DNA of 64,000 nt from Actinostola sp. cb2023 (GCA_033675265.1 JAUJYZ010000533.1:151664-215663), one strand, 5' to 3'. Positions 20,466-31,296 are shown, counted from the first letter of the stretch. Translations and numbers: made by a program. Notes: a model not told the origin generated them from the sequence alone.

Positions 20466-20889
20466 ATGTCTGAAGATAAAATGAATGAAAGTGATATTTT
20501 AACTAAAGAACCTATGACACCAGTTATTAGAGTGAAGGACCCTCTTAATTAAGGTGGCTGCTGGTAAAAGACTAGCCAATTACCATCAGAAAGCTAGGAA
20601 AGCTCTTGAAGCAGAAAAGAATCGTGAAAAGGGGATTGAAGTTTCTGATAACAGTGTTAATCCAAATAATAGTTCAAAATGGATTCCTAAAATACCTGAA
20701 GTATCGTTGACAACAGCCCTCTCGCTCGCCGGAATCGTATTAACAGGTATCGACCTGTATTTCAGATGGAATAAAAAACCGGTTCAGATTATTGAAACAA
20801 CACAACCAAAAATGTCTAACGCTGAAAAGATGGATGCTAAACCACAAACAAAATCTAAGATTCCAATACCGAGGACTGGGATGGAATAA
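20466..20889 (+). pseudogene. Small Polinton membrane protein with K-V-A-A-G-K-R-L-A motif, frameshifted
   Basis: An ATG at 20466 starts a 28-codon frame ending with RVKDPLN and TAA (20550-20552). The neighbouring frame continues with KVAAGKRLANYHQKARKALE and a charged helix, then a membrane segment VSLTTALSLAGIVLTGIDLY and a basic tail to 20889. The junction fits the K-D-P...V-A-A-G-K-R-L-A motif found in Polinton proteins. A one-base slip near 20548 is therefore likely. The probable role is a minor virion or membrane-associated protein; function unknown. Confidence 0.65.
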
Positions 20890-20930
20890 AAAAGATATAA
20901 GAATTAATTTATTTAGTAATATTATAAAAC

Positions 20931-21587
20931 ATGTCTGGTTCAACAGAGAATATGCTAATTAAAACAGCAATGAACTCTTCTATAATCATTGGATTCGCCG
21001 CAGCTATTGGTTACGTTAGTAAGAAAGCTCTTAAAGTGCCTATGAAACGAAAATGTCGATCCTTGTTTTATTGTACATTATTGTTGTTTGGTCTTTCTCT
21101 GAACATTTGCTGTATTTAAACATCGACTTTGAGCGTGCGAACATTTTCTTTTTGCGGTTCGAAAATTATCATTTTCAACCAAAATGTGCGACAAGAGACT
21201 GGGCCCTTGACAATGGCTCGGTGACGTCATTAGTTGTGTATGCCTTTGTTTGCACAACTTATGACATCACATTTCTATAGTTTGACCGAGCGGGAATTGT
21301 CGCACTTTGAAAACCAAAATGCCCAACTTCGTGCGCGAAATAAAAAATGTTCCCGTAGCTCAATTCACTTTTTATTAACGCCATATCAACAAGCAAATAG
21401 TAAACTTTCGTAGTAGCAAATAAAAATGGGGTCTGTTTTTTCGCTTCATAGGCACTTTAAGGAAAGCTTTCTTAACGATCCTAGTAGTAGTCTAACAAAC
21501 TATGGAAAATGGGTTCTGATCCTCGGTTCAAGTATGTATCTGAAAGATTACTTGGAAAGTAAGAATATCCTGCCTAAAAATATCTAA
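20931..21587 (+). pseudogene. Small Polinton membrane gene split by a MITE
   Basis: The 5' part (20931-21034) starts at an ATG after ATTATAAAAC and reads SSIIIGFAAAIGYVSKKAL, a membrane helix. The 3' part (21461-21587) reads SFLNDPSSSLTNYGKWVLI and continues with a second hydrophobic stretch to a TAA at 21585-21587. Both parts lie in one frame once the 422-bp insertion and one copy of its TTAA duplication are discounted. It would be a protein of about 76 residues with two hydrophobic segments; role unknown. Confidence 0.75.
21035..21456. mobile_element. TTAA-targeted MITE inside a Polinton gene, 422 bp
   Basis: The ends AGTGCCTATGAAACG and the inverse CGCTTCATAGGCACT are flanked by TTAA (21031-21034 and 21457-21460). 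TTAA duplication is the piggyBac hallmark, though the ends are not the usual CCC. It carries no transposase. The short frame across 21053-21280 is incidental. Confidence 0.9.
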
Positions 21588-21612
21588 TTGGTATAAAAAG
21601 AAAAATATTAAG

Positions 21613-21627
21613 TGTATATATATATAA
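21613..21627 (+). promoter_or_regulatory. TATA-like start-proximal motif before the 141-aa gene
   Basis: TGTATATATATATAA ends directly at the ATG (21628). Confidence 0.5.
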
Positions 21628-22053
21628 ATGGCTTCAGTTATCATAATGATGATAGCCAGTGCCGCGGTGAACGCTTCTATGTTCACTGGGTCGATGTATC
21701 TAGCCAAATATTTAAGTTCTGACAAGAAACACGTCAATGAAGAGAAGAAAAGACACGACCTTGCTCTTGAAAAATATCAAAGAGTTATGGGCGGGTGGGA
21801 AAAAAGGCGGCGAGAGTATCAAGATTGGTTGACGACACAGTATGAACAGAAGAAAATAGCTGATAGTGATATATCCGATACAAACTACGCTTTTACGCTT
21901 TACTCCAAGGCTCATCCAGAAAGAAAATTTAATCTAGAAAAACCTCAATTTTCTGATTATTACAGATCGTCCAAAAAACAAAAGCAGTATCAAATGATTT
22001 ATGTCAGTAGCGGTATGTTAGTTACTGGTTTTCTAGTAGCTAGATATTTATAA
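21628..22053 (+). CDS. Polinton-associated two-helix membrane protein, 141 aa
   Basis: Intact. The N-terminal hydrophobic segment is VIIMMIASAAVNASMFTGS. A charged coiled middle contains HDLALEKYQRVMGGWEKRR. Then NYAFTLYSKAHPER and FSDYYRSSKKQKQYQ precede a C-terminal membrane helix, MIYVSSGMLVTGFLVARYL. The A-F-x-L-Y-x-x-A-H-P and F-S-D-x-Y motifs look conserved among Polinton proteins I have seen. It may be a structural or membrane component of the particle. Confidence 0.7.
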   Translation: MASVIIMMIASAAVNASMFTGSMYLAKYLSSDKKHVNEEKKRHDLALEKYQRVMGGWEKRRREYQDWLTTQYEQKKIADSDISDTNYAFTLYSKAHPERKFNLEKPQFSDYYRSSKKQKQYQMIYVSSGMLVTGFLVARYL

Positions 22054-22094
22054 AATCTTATTTAAAAAAATCTGTCTAGTATTATATATACTGA

Positions 22095-23470
22095 ATGGAA
22101 GGATTTGATGTTGATTTAGATCCACTCACAGAAGGATCTACAGATATAAACGATCCGATTACTGATAACGATCTACAAGAGCTTCTACCTAAGCAAAGGA
22201 AGTATAACAAAAGATGGGGTGATAGCTTTAGAGAATTCTTCGAAAAAAGAAGTGTTAAAGTGTCACCCTCAGAGGCTAAGAAATTATTTAAGGGCCGTTC
22301 TGAAAGTGATACACAATGGAAGACAAGAGTTTCTGAGGAGCTGCAACTAGAAGATCTATCAAAAAAGAGAGAAGATAAATTAAGGGTGGCAATACAAAAT
22401 ATAACAACAGCATCCAAACGTATCCATAAATTATATCCTGATTGGAATTCTAAATCAAGTACATTCTTGTTTACAGTAGATGAATTTGATAGATCCGAAG
22501 TTAAATTGAAAGGTATAAAAAATGCTAAAACATATTACTTAAGTAAGGATGGCAAATGGGGTGAAAAACCACCTAATATGATATCACACAATTTAGGTCA
22601 GACGGCTGAAGAAATCAATGAATATAACGGTGCAAAAACAGACATCGATGCTTTATTTCCTAATAATAAGATTTTTCAAAAAAACGGTTTTGATCTACGT
22701 TATAACCTTAGTGAATTAGAAATTACCCATGACGAATATAAAAATTGGTATCGATTATTCAATAAACATAATGAACTAAATGGCAATCTTCCGAATATTA
22801 TTAGAAATAATCTTGGAGATACTGCTGAAGAAATCTTAGACAAAAATGATGAAAAACTAACAACGCTATACCCAGGAGTAGTAGACCTAAGTAAGAAGAT
22901 AGAAGACGACACTATCAGTATTAACTCTAATAAGAGCGAAATAGATGATTTAGAATCTGATTATGAAATTTTTATTAACCAAAAAGATCGTTCCGACGAA
23001 ACAAAAACTCAAATCGAAAATTTACGTGAGAAACGAGAAGAGCTTATCAAAGAAAATAATGATCTAATTGACTCAGTTAGTGTTTTAAAAGAACACAGAG
23101 AGAGAGAAGAAGGGAAAATACGAGAACTTGAGGATGAAAGCGACTCTATCGAAGAAAAACACGGATAAAACTTATTTTTAAGAAATATGGGGTTACTGTT
23201 TTTTCTATTGTATCAGTAGTTGGTATTGTTATTGGAACGATTATTAATAGTTTAAGAGCTGCTTTATCTAGTATGGCAAAAGGTACTGCAAACGCTCTTA
23301 AAAATCTTGGGAAAAAGTTAGCTTAGATACTGCCGGGGATGGTCGGAGCGATAGCTTCATATATTTTCAAAACCATGGGTCAGGTAGTTGGTTTTGTTGG
23401 TAAGCACACGTGGCTTCTTATAGTAGCTGCTGTTTTGTATTTCGTTGAAAGGTATAAAAAGAAAAGATAA
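22095..23470 (+). pseudogene. Coiled-coil protein with C-terminal membrane tail, frameshift and stop
   Basis: 357 open codons from the ATG at 22095. An N-terminal segment includes KRWGDSFREFFEKRSVKVSP. Two internally repeated units follow (PPNMISHNLGQTAEEI near residue 160 and LPNIIRNNLGDTAEEI near residue 235), then a long coiled coil from about residue 265 (IENLREKREELIKENNDLID). Near 23150-23185 the frame slips. The other frame continues with VSVVGIVIGTIINSL, a TAG (23324-23326), then VGKHTWLLIVAAVLYFVERY and a TAA at 23468-23470. That tail gives two hydrophobic helices and strongly resembles other Polinton tails. Probably a membrane-anchored virion protein. Confidence 0.7.
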
Positions 23471-23487
23471 TATATATATATATTATA
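23471..23487 (+). promoter_or_regulatory. TATA-like start-proximal motif of the penton-type gene
   Basis: TATATATATATATTATA ends directly at the ATG (23488). Confidence 0.5.
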
Positions 23488-24141
23488 ATGGTAATACTAT
23501 ATGTTAAAAAACAAAAAGCCGATGATTACTTTATGGCTTAAAAATCCTATTAAAAAGAGAACAAAGATATCACTTGTAAGTTGTAGTTTTGTAAATGAAA
23601 TATATAATCTTGAAAGTGAAGGAACAATTTCTGATATACTAAGAATGGTAATGTCTTACTTCGTATCCCTCGAGGAAGTTATACTATAATTAGTTTTAAG
23701 AGTGTTATTGATAAAACACTTTCTATTGGTGAGAAGCAAGTTTCTGTAGAAATTTCAGAAAATAAAGCCTATCTGAAACCAACAGTAAAAGATGTGAAAT
23801 TAAATCAGAGTTTAGCAAAATTATTAAACATTAAAACAAACCTTAAACTAAATTCAAAAAATCCCATAAATATTTCCCAACCTCCTGATGTTATATATAT
23901 TCATTGTGATCTGGTTGAATCAACACAGGTTATATTCAATAATAAATATTCACAAATATTAGCATGTGTTGAACTAGATAAGGTTGGAGAAAAGATATCC
24001 TATAATCCTAATAATTCATTGTATACACCTGTAAAAGATGAGGATTACATTAGTAATATTAGGTTTTGGGTGACAGATTATAATAATAATATTATTAGTA
24101 GAGGATTATATCCAATGGTAACTGTAATAGAAATCATATAA
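23488..24141 (+). pseudogene. Minor capsid (penton-type, single jelly-roll) protein, at least two frameshifts
   Basis: The start frame reads VILYVKKQKADDYFM and stops at 23539-23541. A shifted frame holds KISLVSCSFVNEIYNLESEG to about 23660. The frame then returns to that of the ATG and runs to 24141, with PPDVIYIHCDLVESTQVIF and YISNIRFWVTDYNNNII. The I-H-C-D-L and W-V-x-D-x-N-N strands and the position in the virion block match the Polinton penton-like protein that caps the capsid vertices. Length is about 215 codons. Confidence 0.78.
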
Positions 24142-24169
24142 AACAAAATAATATTATTTAATAATATAG

Positions 24170-24686
24170 ATGGACAACATTTATGAACTCAATGCTCAAA
24201 AATTTAGATTAACTAAAATTAACAATATTCTATCAAAATTAAGCACTTATTTTACTCATTATGAAAAGGCTAGGAAAAGGTATGCTAGATTGAGGTCATT
24301 TTTCCACGGAACATCTATTGTAACAGGTAGTTTAATGGGCCTTTTTACGATTTCTGGGATTGGTGTATCCCTCGGTCCTGGGCTGGTGGTCGGAGCTCCT
24401 TTATCAGCCGCCGGTGCTGTTCTAGGTATAGCGACAGCTTTATGTGCCGTTGGTGTTAAAAAAACTTACTAAGAGGATTAGTAAGTATGAACGAATGATA
24501 CAACTCATTGAAACCAAATTGGATACAATCACCGATTTGATTTCAAAAGCACTAAATGACAACGTGGTTGACGAAAAAGAGTTTCATTTCATTACGAAAG
24601 AGCTTCAGAAATATCACAAACTAAAAAACAGTATTCATGCTAAGGAAAATCAAGACTATTTAAAAAACGATGTTCCAGATGTTTAG
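24170..24686 (+). pseudogene. Polinton-associated protein with glycine-rich hydrophobic core, frameshifted
   Basis: The first frame (24170-24472) has a basic helix (HYEKARKRYARLRSFFHG) and a glycine/alanine-rich membrane-like stretch (GLFTISGIGVSLGPGLVVGA, then PLSAAGAVLGIATALC). At an A7 run (24458-24464) it slips, and the second frame runs to 24686 with LTKRISKYERMIQLIETKLD and ALNDNVVDEKEFHFITKEL. The central part recalls membrane-inserting or apolipoprotein-L-like hairpins. The combination recurs in Polintons of marine animals as far as I recall; function unknown. Confidence 0.65.
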
Positions 24687-24760
24687 AGGAGGAGATGAAA
24701 AAGGGGTGATGGAGTTTGTGGATCACCTCATTAATAATAACCTCATTTAAAAATAATAAC

Positions 24761-24777
24761 CTTATAATATATATATT
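24761..24777 (+). promoter_or_regulatory. TATA-like start-proximal motif before the last gene
   Basis: CTTATAATATATATATT ends directly at the ATG at 24778. Confidence 0.5.
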
Positions 24778-26226
24778 ATGAAGTTTGAACGATTTGAACA
24801 GCTTTACCCTGACTATAACAGAAATCGGTTTTCAAGTAAAAATGGAAATGTTATGTTTCTACACAATGGGGATGACTATGACGTTTTTGATAAAAATGGT
24901 GATCTAATTAAGACTTTATACGATTTTCCTGTTTGGAGGGGGGTTACACCTCCTGCTGAAAACATACACGATTATTTAGGCAGTATTAGTAACTTTCCAA
25001 AGTCTATCCAGCTCACAACAAAAAAATATAAAATCCCTGCTGTAGGACTAGACGAAAAACCGTCTGACTTACGTTTGTTATTATCTCCATTGAAAATATT
25101 TGTCACACCAGGTAAGAGCTTTGATAGCTACCCCAACGATATTTTTCAACTAACCCCACCATCGATTCATTCAATAACTGAGTACAGCTCCTGGCTTTAA
25201 GAGTCTGATATGAAGTTCTGGTCACAACAACTAAACTGTGCTACTTGGTGTGCTACGTCGGGGTGTGGTGTTGGTTTTGAGCTACTCGTGCCTAATACAC
25301 AAATTCACGGATGTTTTTTTAGGTTTCACGTGCTCTACACAATTCGATCGATTCTGAGTGAACTAGAAGTACCTCTACCTTGGGATAATAATTTTGTTTG
25401 GAACGGTACTCGATACAACAATGGAGCTCTGATCAGAATTTGTAATGAATTTTGTATAAACCCGGCCAAAATAGATTTCCGTTTCAAAGGGATATCAACA
25501 GAAAGTGATAAGTTCAGTTTCCATTATACAAGCAGTTATAAGGAATCTTTAACAGGGTATTATAAATCCACGCATCAGAGCCGAAGCCAGTATAACTGGT
25601 TTGTTCCTGGAATTTCAAAAGGTTTGACCAGAGCGGGACTGTCACGATTGAATTAATCAGTTGAAGCGTATGTATATTGTATTCTGGGTTCACAAGTAAA
25701 TACACGATCAAGCATTATTGGTGATACAGGGGCTTCAAAGGAAACACAAACGGTGTTCCTACATTTATTCGAATCATCGATCATTGAGAGAGATATTTCC
25801 AAATCCATCCAAAGATACCAACTTTCTATTCAAGAAGCTAAAGTTAAACTTGATTTCGCCATTTCCCCGGGTGTTTGGCTGCTGCCTTCTAATATGGTGA
25901 TCAACTTAATCTCGATCGTTGACTACAACAATTACCTCAAAAAGGCGACGGTTGATAATATGAAATACGGCGTGAATGACAATATTAATAATGAAACAAA
26001 AACGATTGGTATAAGACATAACATGGGTATTTCAAAGGTTAAACTGCCTCATCAGGATACAAATGATAAACCGACCACTTCAGATAAATCGAATAAACCA
26101 ACCACTTCAGTTAATAAATTTAATAAACCATATGGAAAACCGATACCATCGTCAAAAACACACGAAACTAATTTAGCAGTGGTAACAGTTGTTGCTACGG
26201 GGTTAGCTTGGTCTTTGTTCCGATAA
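24778..26226 (+). pseudogene. Large Polinton-associated protein of unknown function, two in-frame stops
   Basis: One frame of about 483 codons from the ATG at 24778 to 26226, interrupted by TAA at 25198-25200 and 25654-25656. The first part reads FPVWRGVTPPAENIHDYLGS. The middle reads KFWSQQLNCATWCATSGCGV and RICNEFCINPAKIDFRFKG. After the second stop it reads EAYVYCILGSQVNTRSSIIG and FAISPGVWLLPSNM, followed by a threonine/serine-rich linker and a C-terminal hydrophobic helix (LAVVTVVATGLAWSLF). The frame is unchanged across both stops. Its place at the right end of the virion block suggests a structural or entry-related role, but nothing proves it. Confidence 0.72.
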
Positions 26227-26367
26227 ATGTTCCAACACAGCTGTGTCGTGACGTCATGACACAGCTGTGTCAGTCTACATACAAGTACCGCTTGGATTTG
26301 CACTAGTACCCCCTCTTATATACTAACTTCGTGAGATTGATATTTGATAACCACTAGTAGAGATATA
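26227..26367. other. Gap between last Polinton gene and right terminal repeat
   Basis: No gene. ACACAGCTGTGTCGTGACGTCATGACACAGCTGTGT (in two halves, 26232-26250 and 26252-26270) forms a near-perfect 36-base palindrome centred near 26252, a possible replication, terminator or regulatory hairpin. Confidence 0.7.
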
Positions 26368-26710
26368 TTTGTAATCACGGCCTGGATCATGCTTTTGTAT
26401 GGGGTGTATTTGCACATTGTGGTGGAGACCGGTGAAAATCCGGCAAGTGCTTTTTATAGGACATAATTGTAAAACGGTAAACCGACTTGAGATTTCACGA
26501 AATTATTGCTCAATATTTTGACTTCAAGATTTTGCTCAAGATTTTTTATTCACGGCGTAATTCCATCAAAAAATGCTTTTTATGGGGTATGTGATGCAAA
26601 TCGCGTTTCCACTTGTTGAAAAATCGCCGATGAAAAAAACATATGATTCCAAACTCTCGTTCAGAGTGATGGAAATGAGTGTGAGTTTTCGCCGTGACAG
26701 CACAAGTAGT
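26368..26710. repeat. Polinton right terminal inverted repeat
   Basis: Inverse of 10942-11293; it ends GCACAAGTAGT. Followed by GTGGTG (26711-26716), the probable target duplication. Confidence 0.93.
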
Positions 26711-27853
26711 GTGGTGGTAGTAGTAGTAGTGGTGGTGGTGGTAGTAGTAGTAGTGGCGGTGGTAGTAGTAGTGGTAGTAGTAGTGGCGGTGGTAGTAGTA
26801 GTGGTAGTAATAGTGGTGGTGGTAGTAGTAGTGGTAGTAATAGTAGTGGTGGTGGTGGTGGTAGTAGTAGTGGTAGTAATAGTAGTGGTGGTGGTGGTGG
26901 TAGTAGTAGTGCTAGTAATAGTGGCGGTGGTAGTAGTAGTGGTAGTAATAGTAGTGGTGGTGGTGGTAGTAGTAGTGGTAGTAATAGTAGTGGTGGTGGT
27001 GGTGGTAGTAGTAGTGGTAGTAATAGTAGTGGTAGTAATAGTAGTGGTGGTGGTGGTAGTAGTAGTGGTGGTAGTAATAGTGGTGGTGGTGGTAGTAGTA
27101 GTGGTAGTAATAATAGTAGTGGTGGTGGTGGTAGTAGTAGTGGTAGTAATAGTAGTGGTGGTGGTGGTGGTAGTAGTAGTGCTAGTAATAGTGGCGGTGG
27201 TAGTAGTAGTGGTAGTAATAGTAATGGTGGTGGTGGTAGTAGTAGTGGTAGTAATAGTAGTGGTGGTGTTGGTGGTAGTAGTAGTGGTAGTAATAGTAGT
27301 GGTAGTAATAGTAGTGGTGGTGGTGGTAGTAGTAGTAGTGGTGGTAGTAATAGTGGTGGTGGTGGTAGTAGTAGTGGTAGTAATAGTAGTGGTGGTGGTG
27401 GTAGTAGTAGTGGTAGTAATAGTAGTGGTGGTGGTGGTGGTGGTGGTAGTAGTAGTGGTAGTAATAGTAGTGGTGGTGGTGGTGGTGGTGGTGGTGGTGG
27501 TAGTAGTAGTGGTAGTAATAGTGGTGGTGGTGGTGGTAGTAGTAGTGGTAGTAATAGTAGTGGTGGTGGTGGTAGTAGTAGTGGTAGTAATAGTAGTGGT
27601 GGTGGTGGTAGTAGTAGTGGTGGTAGTAATAGTAGTGGTAGTAGTAGTAGTAATAGTGGTGGTGGTGGTAGTAGTAGTGGTAGTAATAGTAGTGGTGGTG
27701 GTGGTAGTAGTAGTGGTAGTAATAGTGGTGGTGGTAGTAGTAGTGGTAGTAATAGTAGTGGTGGTGGTGGTAGTAGTAGTAGTGGTAGTAATAGTGGTGG
27801 TGGTGGTGGTAGTAGTGGTGGTAGTAATAGTGGTGGTAGTGGTGGTAGTATTA
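26711..27853. repeat. GGT/AGT trinucleotide array, 1.1 kb
   Basis: GTGGTGGTGGTAGTAGTAGT-type triplets with AAT interruptions in a roughly 24-30 base higher-order pattern. The poly-valine and poly-leucine/proline frames here are artefacts. It was the insertion target of the Polinton, or has grown beside it. Confidence 0.97.
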
Positions 27854-27857
27854 CAAG

Positions 27858-28013
27858 CAGCCTAACCATTTCTTCTGAGGCTAATTATAATAACTATGCG
27901 CGTCTTTTTGGTAGATTCGCTGTGGTGGAGGCACGTATACAAATATATTTATAGTTATTAGAACTAGCCTTTTAAGGCTATAATAAAAAATAAATGGTTG
28001 GGCTGCCTGTGGC
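27858..28013. mobile_element. MITE copy (CTGCCTGTGG family)
   Basis: AGCCTAACCATTTCTTCTGA to TAAATGGTTGGGCTGCCTGTGG (split here only in description) gives inverted ends AACCATTT/AAATGGTT. It belongs to the family at 4190, 47725 and 51140. Confidence 0.6.
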
Positions 28014-28070
28014 TTGGCCTGCACTAACGGACAACTGAATAATTATATATCCAATACTTTTATCTTGAAG

Positions 28071-28190
28071 TGACGCCTTGTACAACGAACTCTTGTTACC
28101 ATGGTGGTGTGTGCAGCATAGCACTATCAGCTAGCAGTGGATACACTTGTGCTTGCTCACCTTTATACGCTGGATTACGTTGTGCATATG
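28071..28190 (+). CDS. Host gene exon: EGF domain 5
   Basis: A phase 1-1 exon of 120 bases between TATCTTGAAG and GTAGGT. It reads PCTTNSCYHGGVCSIA and then YTCACSPLYAGLRC, six cysteines in EGF order. Same phase as EGF exons 1-4, which shows that the Polinton lies in an intron of one gene. The next exon is 9.6 kb away, past the satellite. Confidence 0.88.
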
Positions 28191-31100
28191 GTAGGTATAA
28201 GGACAATGTAGTATAGCATGCATGAAATGATACCATTTTGTTGATCACTCCGTTCTGGCGCACATGAATCGACCACGACCCTCACCTGTCATAAGGCCGA
28301 TTTATACCGTACAACGTTTGCCTACAACCATCGCATACAATTTGCTTACGCCATGTTTACAACACGAGTTGTGTCGTCTAAGTCAAATCTACCACTTACT
28401 TACGACTCATAGAACACCACATACCTACGATTAAGCTACGACAGTCAAGTCGTAGAAGACCGCACACCTACGATTAAGCTACGACAGCCAAGTCGTAGAA
28501 GACCGCACATCTACGATTAAGCTACGACAGCCAAGTCGTAGAAGACCGCACACCTACGATTAAGCTTCGACAGTCAAGTCATAGAACACCGCACACCTAC
28601 GATTAAGCTACGACAGCCAAGTCGTAGAAGACCGCACATCTACGATTAAGCTACGACAGCCAAGTCGTAGAAGACCGCACATCTATAATTAAGCTACGAC
28701 AGTCAAGTCGTAGAAGACCGCACACCTACAATTAAGCTACGACAGCCAAGTCGTAGAAGACCGCACATCTACGATTAAGCTACGACAGTCAAGTCGTAGA
28801 AGACCGCACATCTACAATTAAGATATGACAGTCAAATCCTAGAAGACCGCACACCTACGATTAAGCTACGACAGTCAAGTCATAGAACACCGCACACCAA
28901 CGATTAAGCTACGACAGCCAAATCGTAGAAGACCGCACATCTACGATTAAGATATGACAGACAAGTCGTAGAAGACCGCACATCTACGATTAAGATACGA
29001 CAGTCAAGTCGTAGAAGACCGCACACCTACGATTAAGCTACGACAGTCAAGTCGTAGAAGACCACACACCTACGATTAAGCTACGACAGTCAAGTCGTAG
29101 AACACCGCACATCTACGATTAAGCTACGTCAGCCAAGTCGTAGAAGATCGCACATCTGCGATTAAGCTACGACAGTCAAGTCGTAGAAGACCACACATCT
29201 ACGATTAAGATATGACAGACAAGTCGTAGAAGACCGCACACCTACGATTAAGCTACGACAGTCAAGTCGTAGATGACCACACACCTACGATTAAGCTACG
29301 ACAGTCAAGTCGTAGAAGACCGCACAACTACGATTAAGATAGGACAGACAAGTCGTAGAAGACCGCACACTTACGATGAAGCTACGACAGTCAAGTCGTA
29401 GAAGACCACACATGGACCCACACACCTACGATTAAGCTACGACTGTCAAGTCGTAGTAGACCGCACACCTACGATTAAGCTACGACAGTCAAGTCGTAGA
29501 AGACCGCACACCTACGATTAAGCTACGACAGTCAAGTCGTAGAAGACCACACACCTACGATTAAGCTACGACAGTCAAGTCGTAGAAGACCGCACATCTA
29601 CAATTAAGCTACGACAGTCAAGTCGTAGAAGACCGCACACCTACGATTAAGCTACGACAGTCAAGTCATAGAACACCGCACACCTACGATTAAGCTACGA
29701 CAGCCAAGTCGTAGAAGACCGCACATCTACAATTAAGCTACGACAGTCAAGTCGTAGAAGACCGCACATCTACAATTAAGCTACGACAGTCAAGTCGTAG
29801 AAGACCGCACACCTACGATTAAGCTACGACAGCCAAGTCGTAGAAGATCGCACATCTACAATTAAGCTACGACAGCCAAGTCGTAGAAGACCGCACATCT
29901 TCAATTAAGCTACGACAGCCAAGTCATAGCACACCGCACACCTACGATTAAGCTACGACAGCCAAGTCATAGAACACTGCACACCTACGATTAAGCTACG
30001 ACAGTCAAGTCATAGAACACCGCACACCTACGATTAAGCTACGACAGTCAAGTCGTAGAAGACCGCACACTTACGATTAAGCTACGAAAGCCAAGTCGTA
30101 GAAGACCGCACATCTACGATTAAGCTACGACAGTCAAGTCGTAGAAGACCGCACATCTACAATTAAGCTACGACAGTCAAGTCGTAGAAGACCGCACACC
30201 TACCATTAAGCTACGACAGTCAAGTCATAGAACACCGCACACCAACGATTAAGCTACGACAGCCAAGTCGTAGAAGACCGCACATCTACGATTAAGATAT
30301 GACAGACAAGTCGTAGAAGACCGCACATCTACGATTAAGATACGACAGTCAAGTCGTAGAAGACCGCACACCTACGATTAAGCTTCGACAGTCAAGTCGT
30401 AGAAGACCACACACCTACCATTAAGCTACGACTGTCATGTCGTAATAGACCGCACATCTACGATGAAGCTACGACAGTCAAGTCGTAGAAGACCGCACAA
30501 CTACGATTAAGATATGACAGACAAATCGTAGAAGACCGCACACTTACGATTAAGCTACGACAGTCAATTCGTAGAAGACCACACATGGACCCACACACCT
30601 ACGATTAAGCTACGACTGTCAAGTCGTAGTAGACCGCACACCTACGATTAAGGTGCGACAGTCAAGTCGTAGAAGACCGCACACCTACGATTAAGATATG
30701 ACAGACAAGTCGTAGAAGACCGCACACTTACGATTAAGCTACGACAGTCAAGTCGTAGAAGACCGCACACCTACGATTAAGCTACGACAGTCAAGTCGTA
30801 GTAGACCGCACACCTACAATTAAGCTACGACTGTCAAGTCGTAGAAGACCGCACACCTACGATTAAGCTACGACAGTCAAGTCGTAGAAGACCACACACC
30901 TACGATTAAGCTACGACAGTCAAGTCGTAGAACACCGCACACCTACGATTAAGCTACGACAGTCAAGTCGTAGTAGACCGCACACCTACAATTAAGCTAC
31001 CACAGACAAGTCGTAGTAGACCGCACACCTACAATTAAGCTACGACAGTCAAGTCGTAGAAGACCGCACATCTACGATTAAGATACGACAGTCAAGTCGT

Positions 31101-31296
31101 AGAAGACCGCACACCTACGATTAAGCTACGACAGTCAAGTCATAGAACACCGCACACCTACGATTAAGCTACGACAGTCAAGTCGTAGAAGACCGCACAC
31201 TTACGATTAAGCTACAACAGCCAAGTCGTAGAAGACCGCACATCTACGATTAAGCTACGACGGTCAGGTCGTAGAAGACCGCACATCTACAATTAT

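Larger units (their letters stand above)
10942..26710. mobile_element. Maverick/Polinton, decayed copy, 15.8 kb
   Basis: Polintons are virus-like self-synthesising DNA transposons with a protein-primed polymerase, a retrovirus-type integrase and capsid genes. Here about 350-bp terminal inverted repeats enclose an integrase, a polymerase, a packaging ATPase, a double jelly-roll capsid protein, a penton-type protein and several recurrent small genes, within the usual 15-20 kb. GTGGTG flanks both ends, matching the 6-bp duplication of the family, although the target is itself GGT-rich and the exact ends are therefore uncertain. Replication and integration genes run leftward from about 16.8 kb and virion genes run rightward from 17.8 kb. 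At least twelve inactivating changes and two nested insertions show that it is a fossil. Confidence 0.95.

Noticed and set aside
24670..24750. 26-codon frame after the 24170 gene
   Set aside because: Overlaps the preceding gene, has no promoter motif at its start and no recognisable feature.
26573..27869. Long open frames coding poly-valine and poly-leucine/proline
   Set aside because: They are translations of a GGT/AGT trinucleotide array, with no start context, splice support or composition of a protein.
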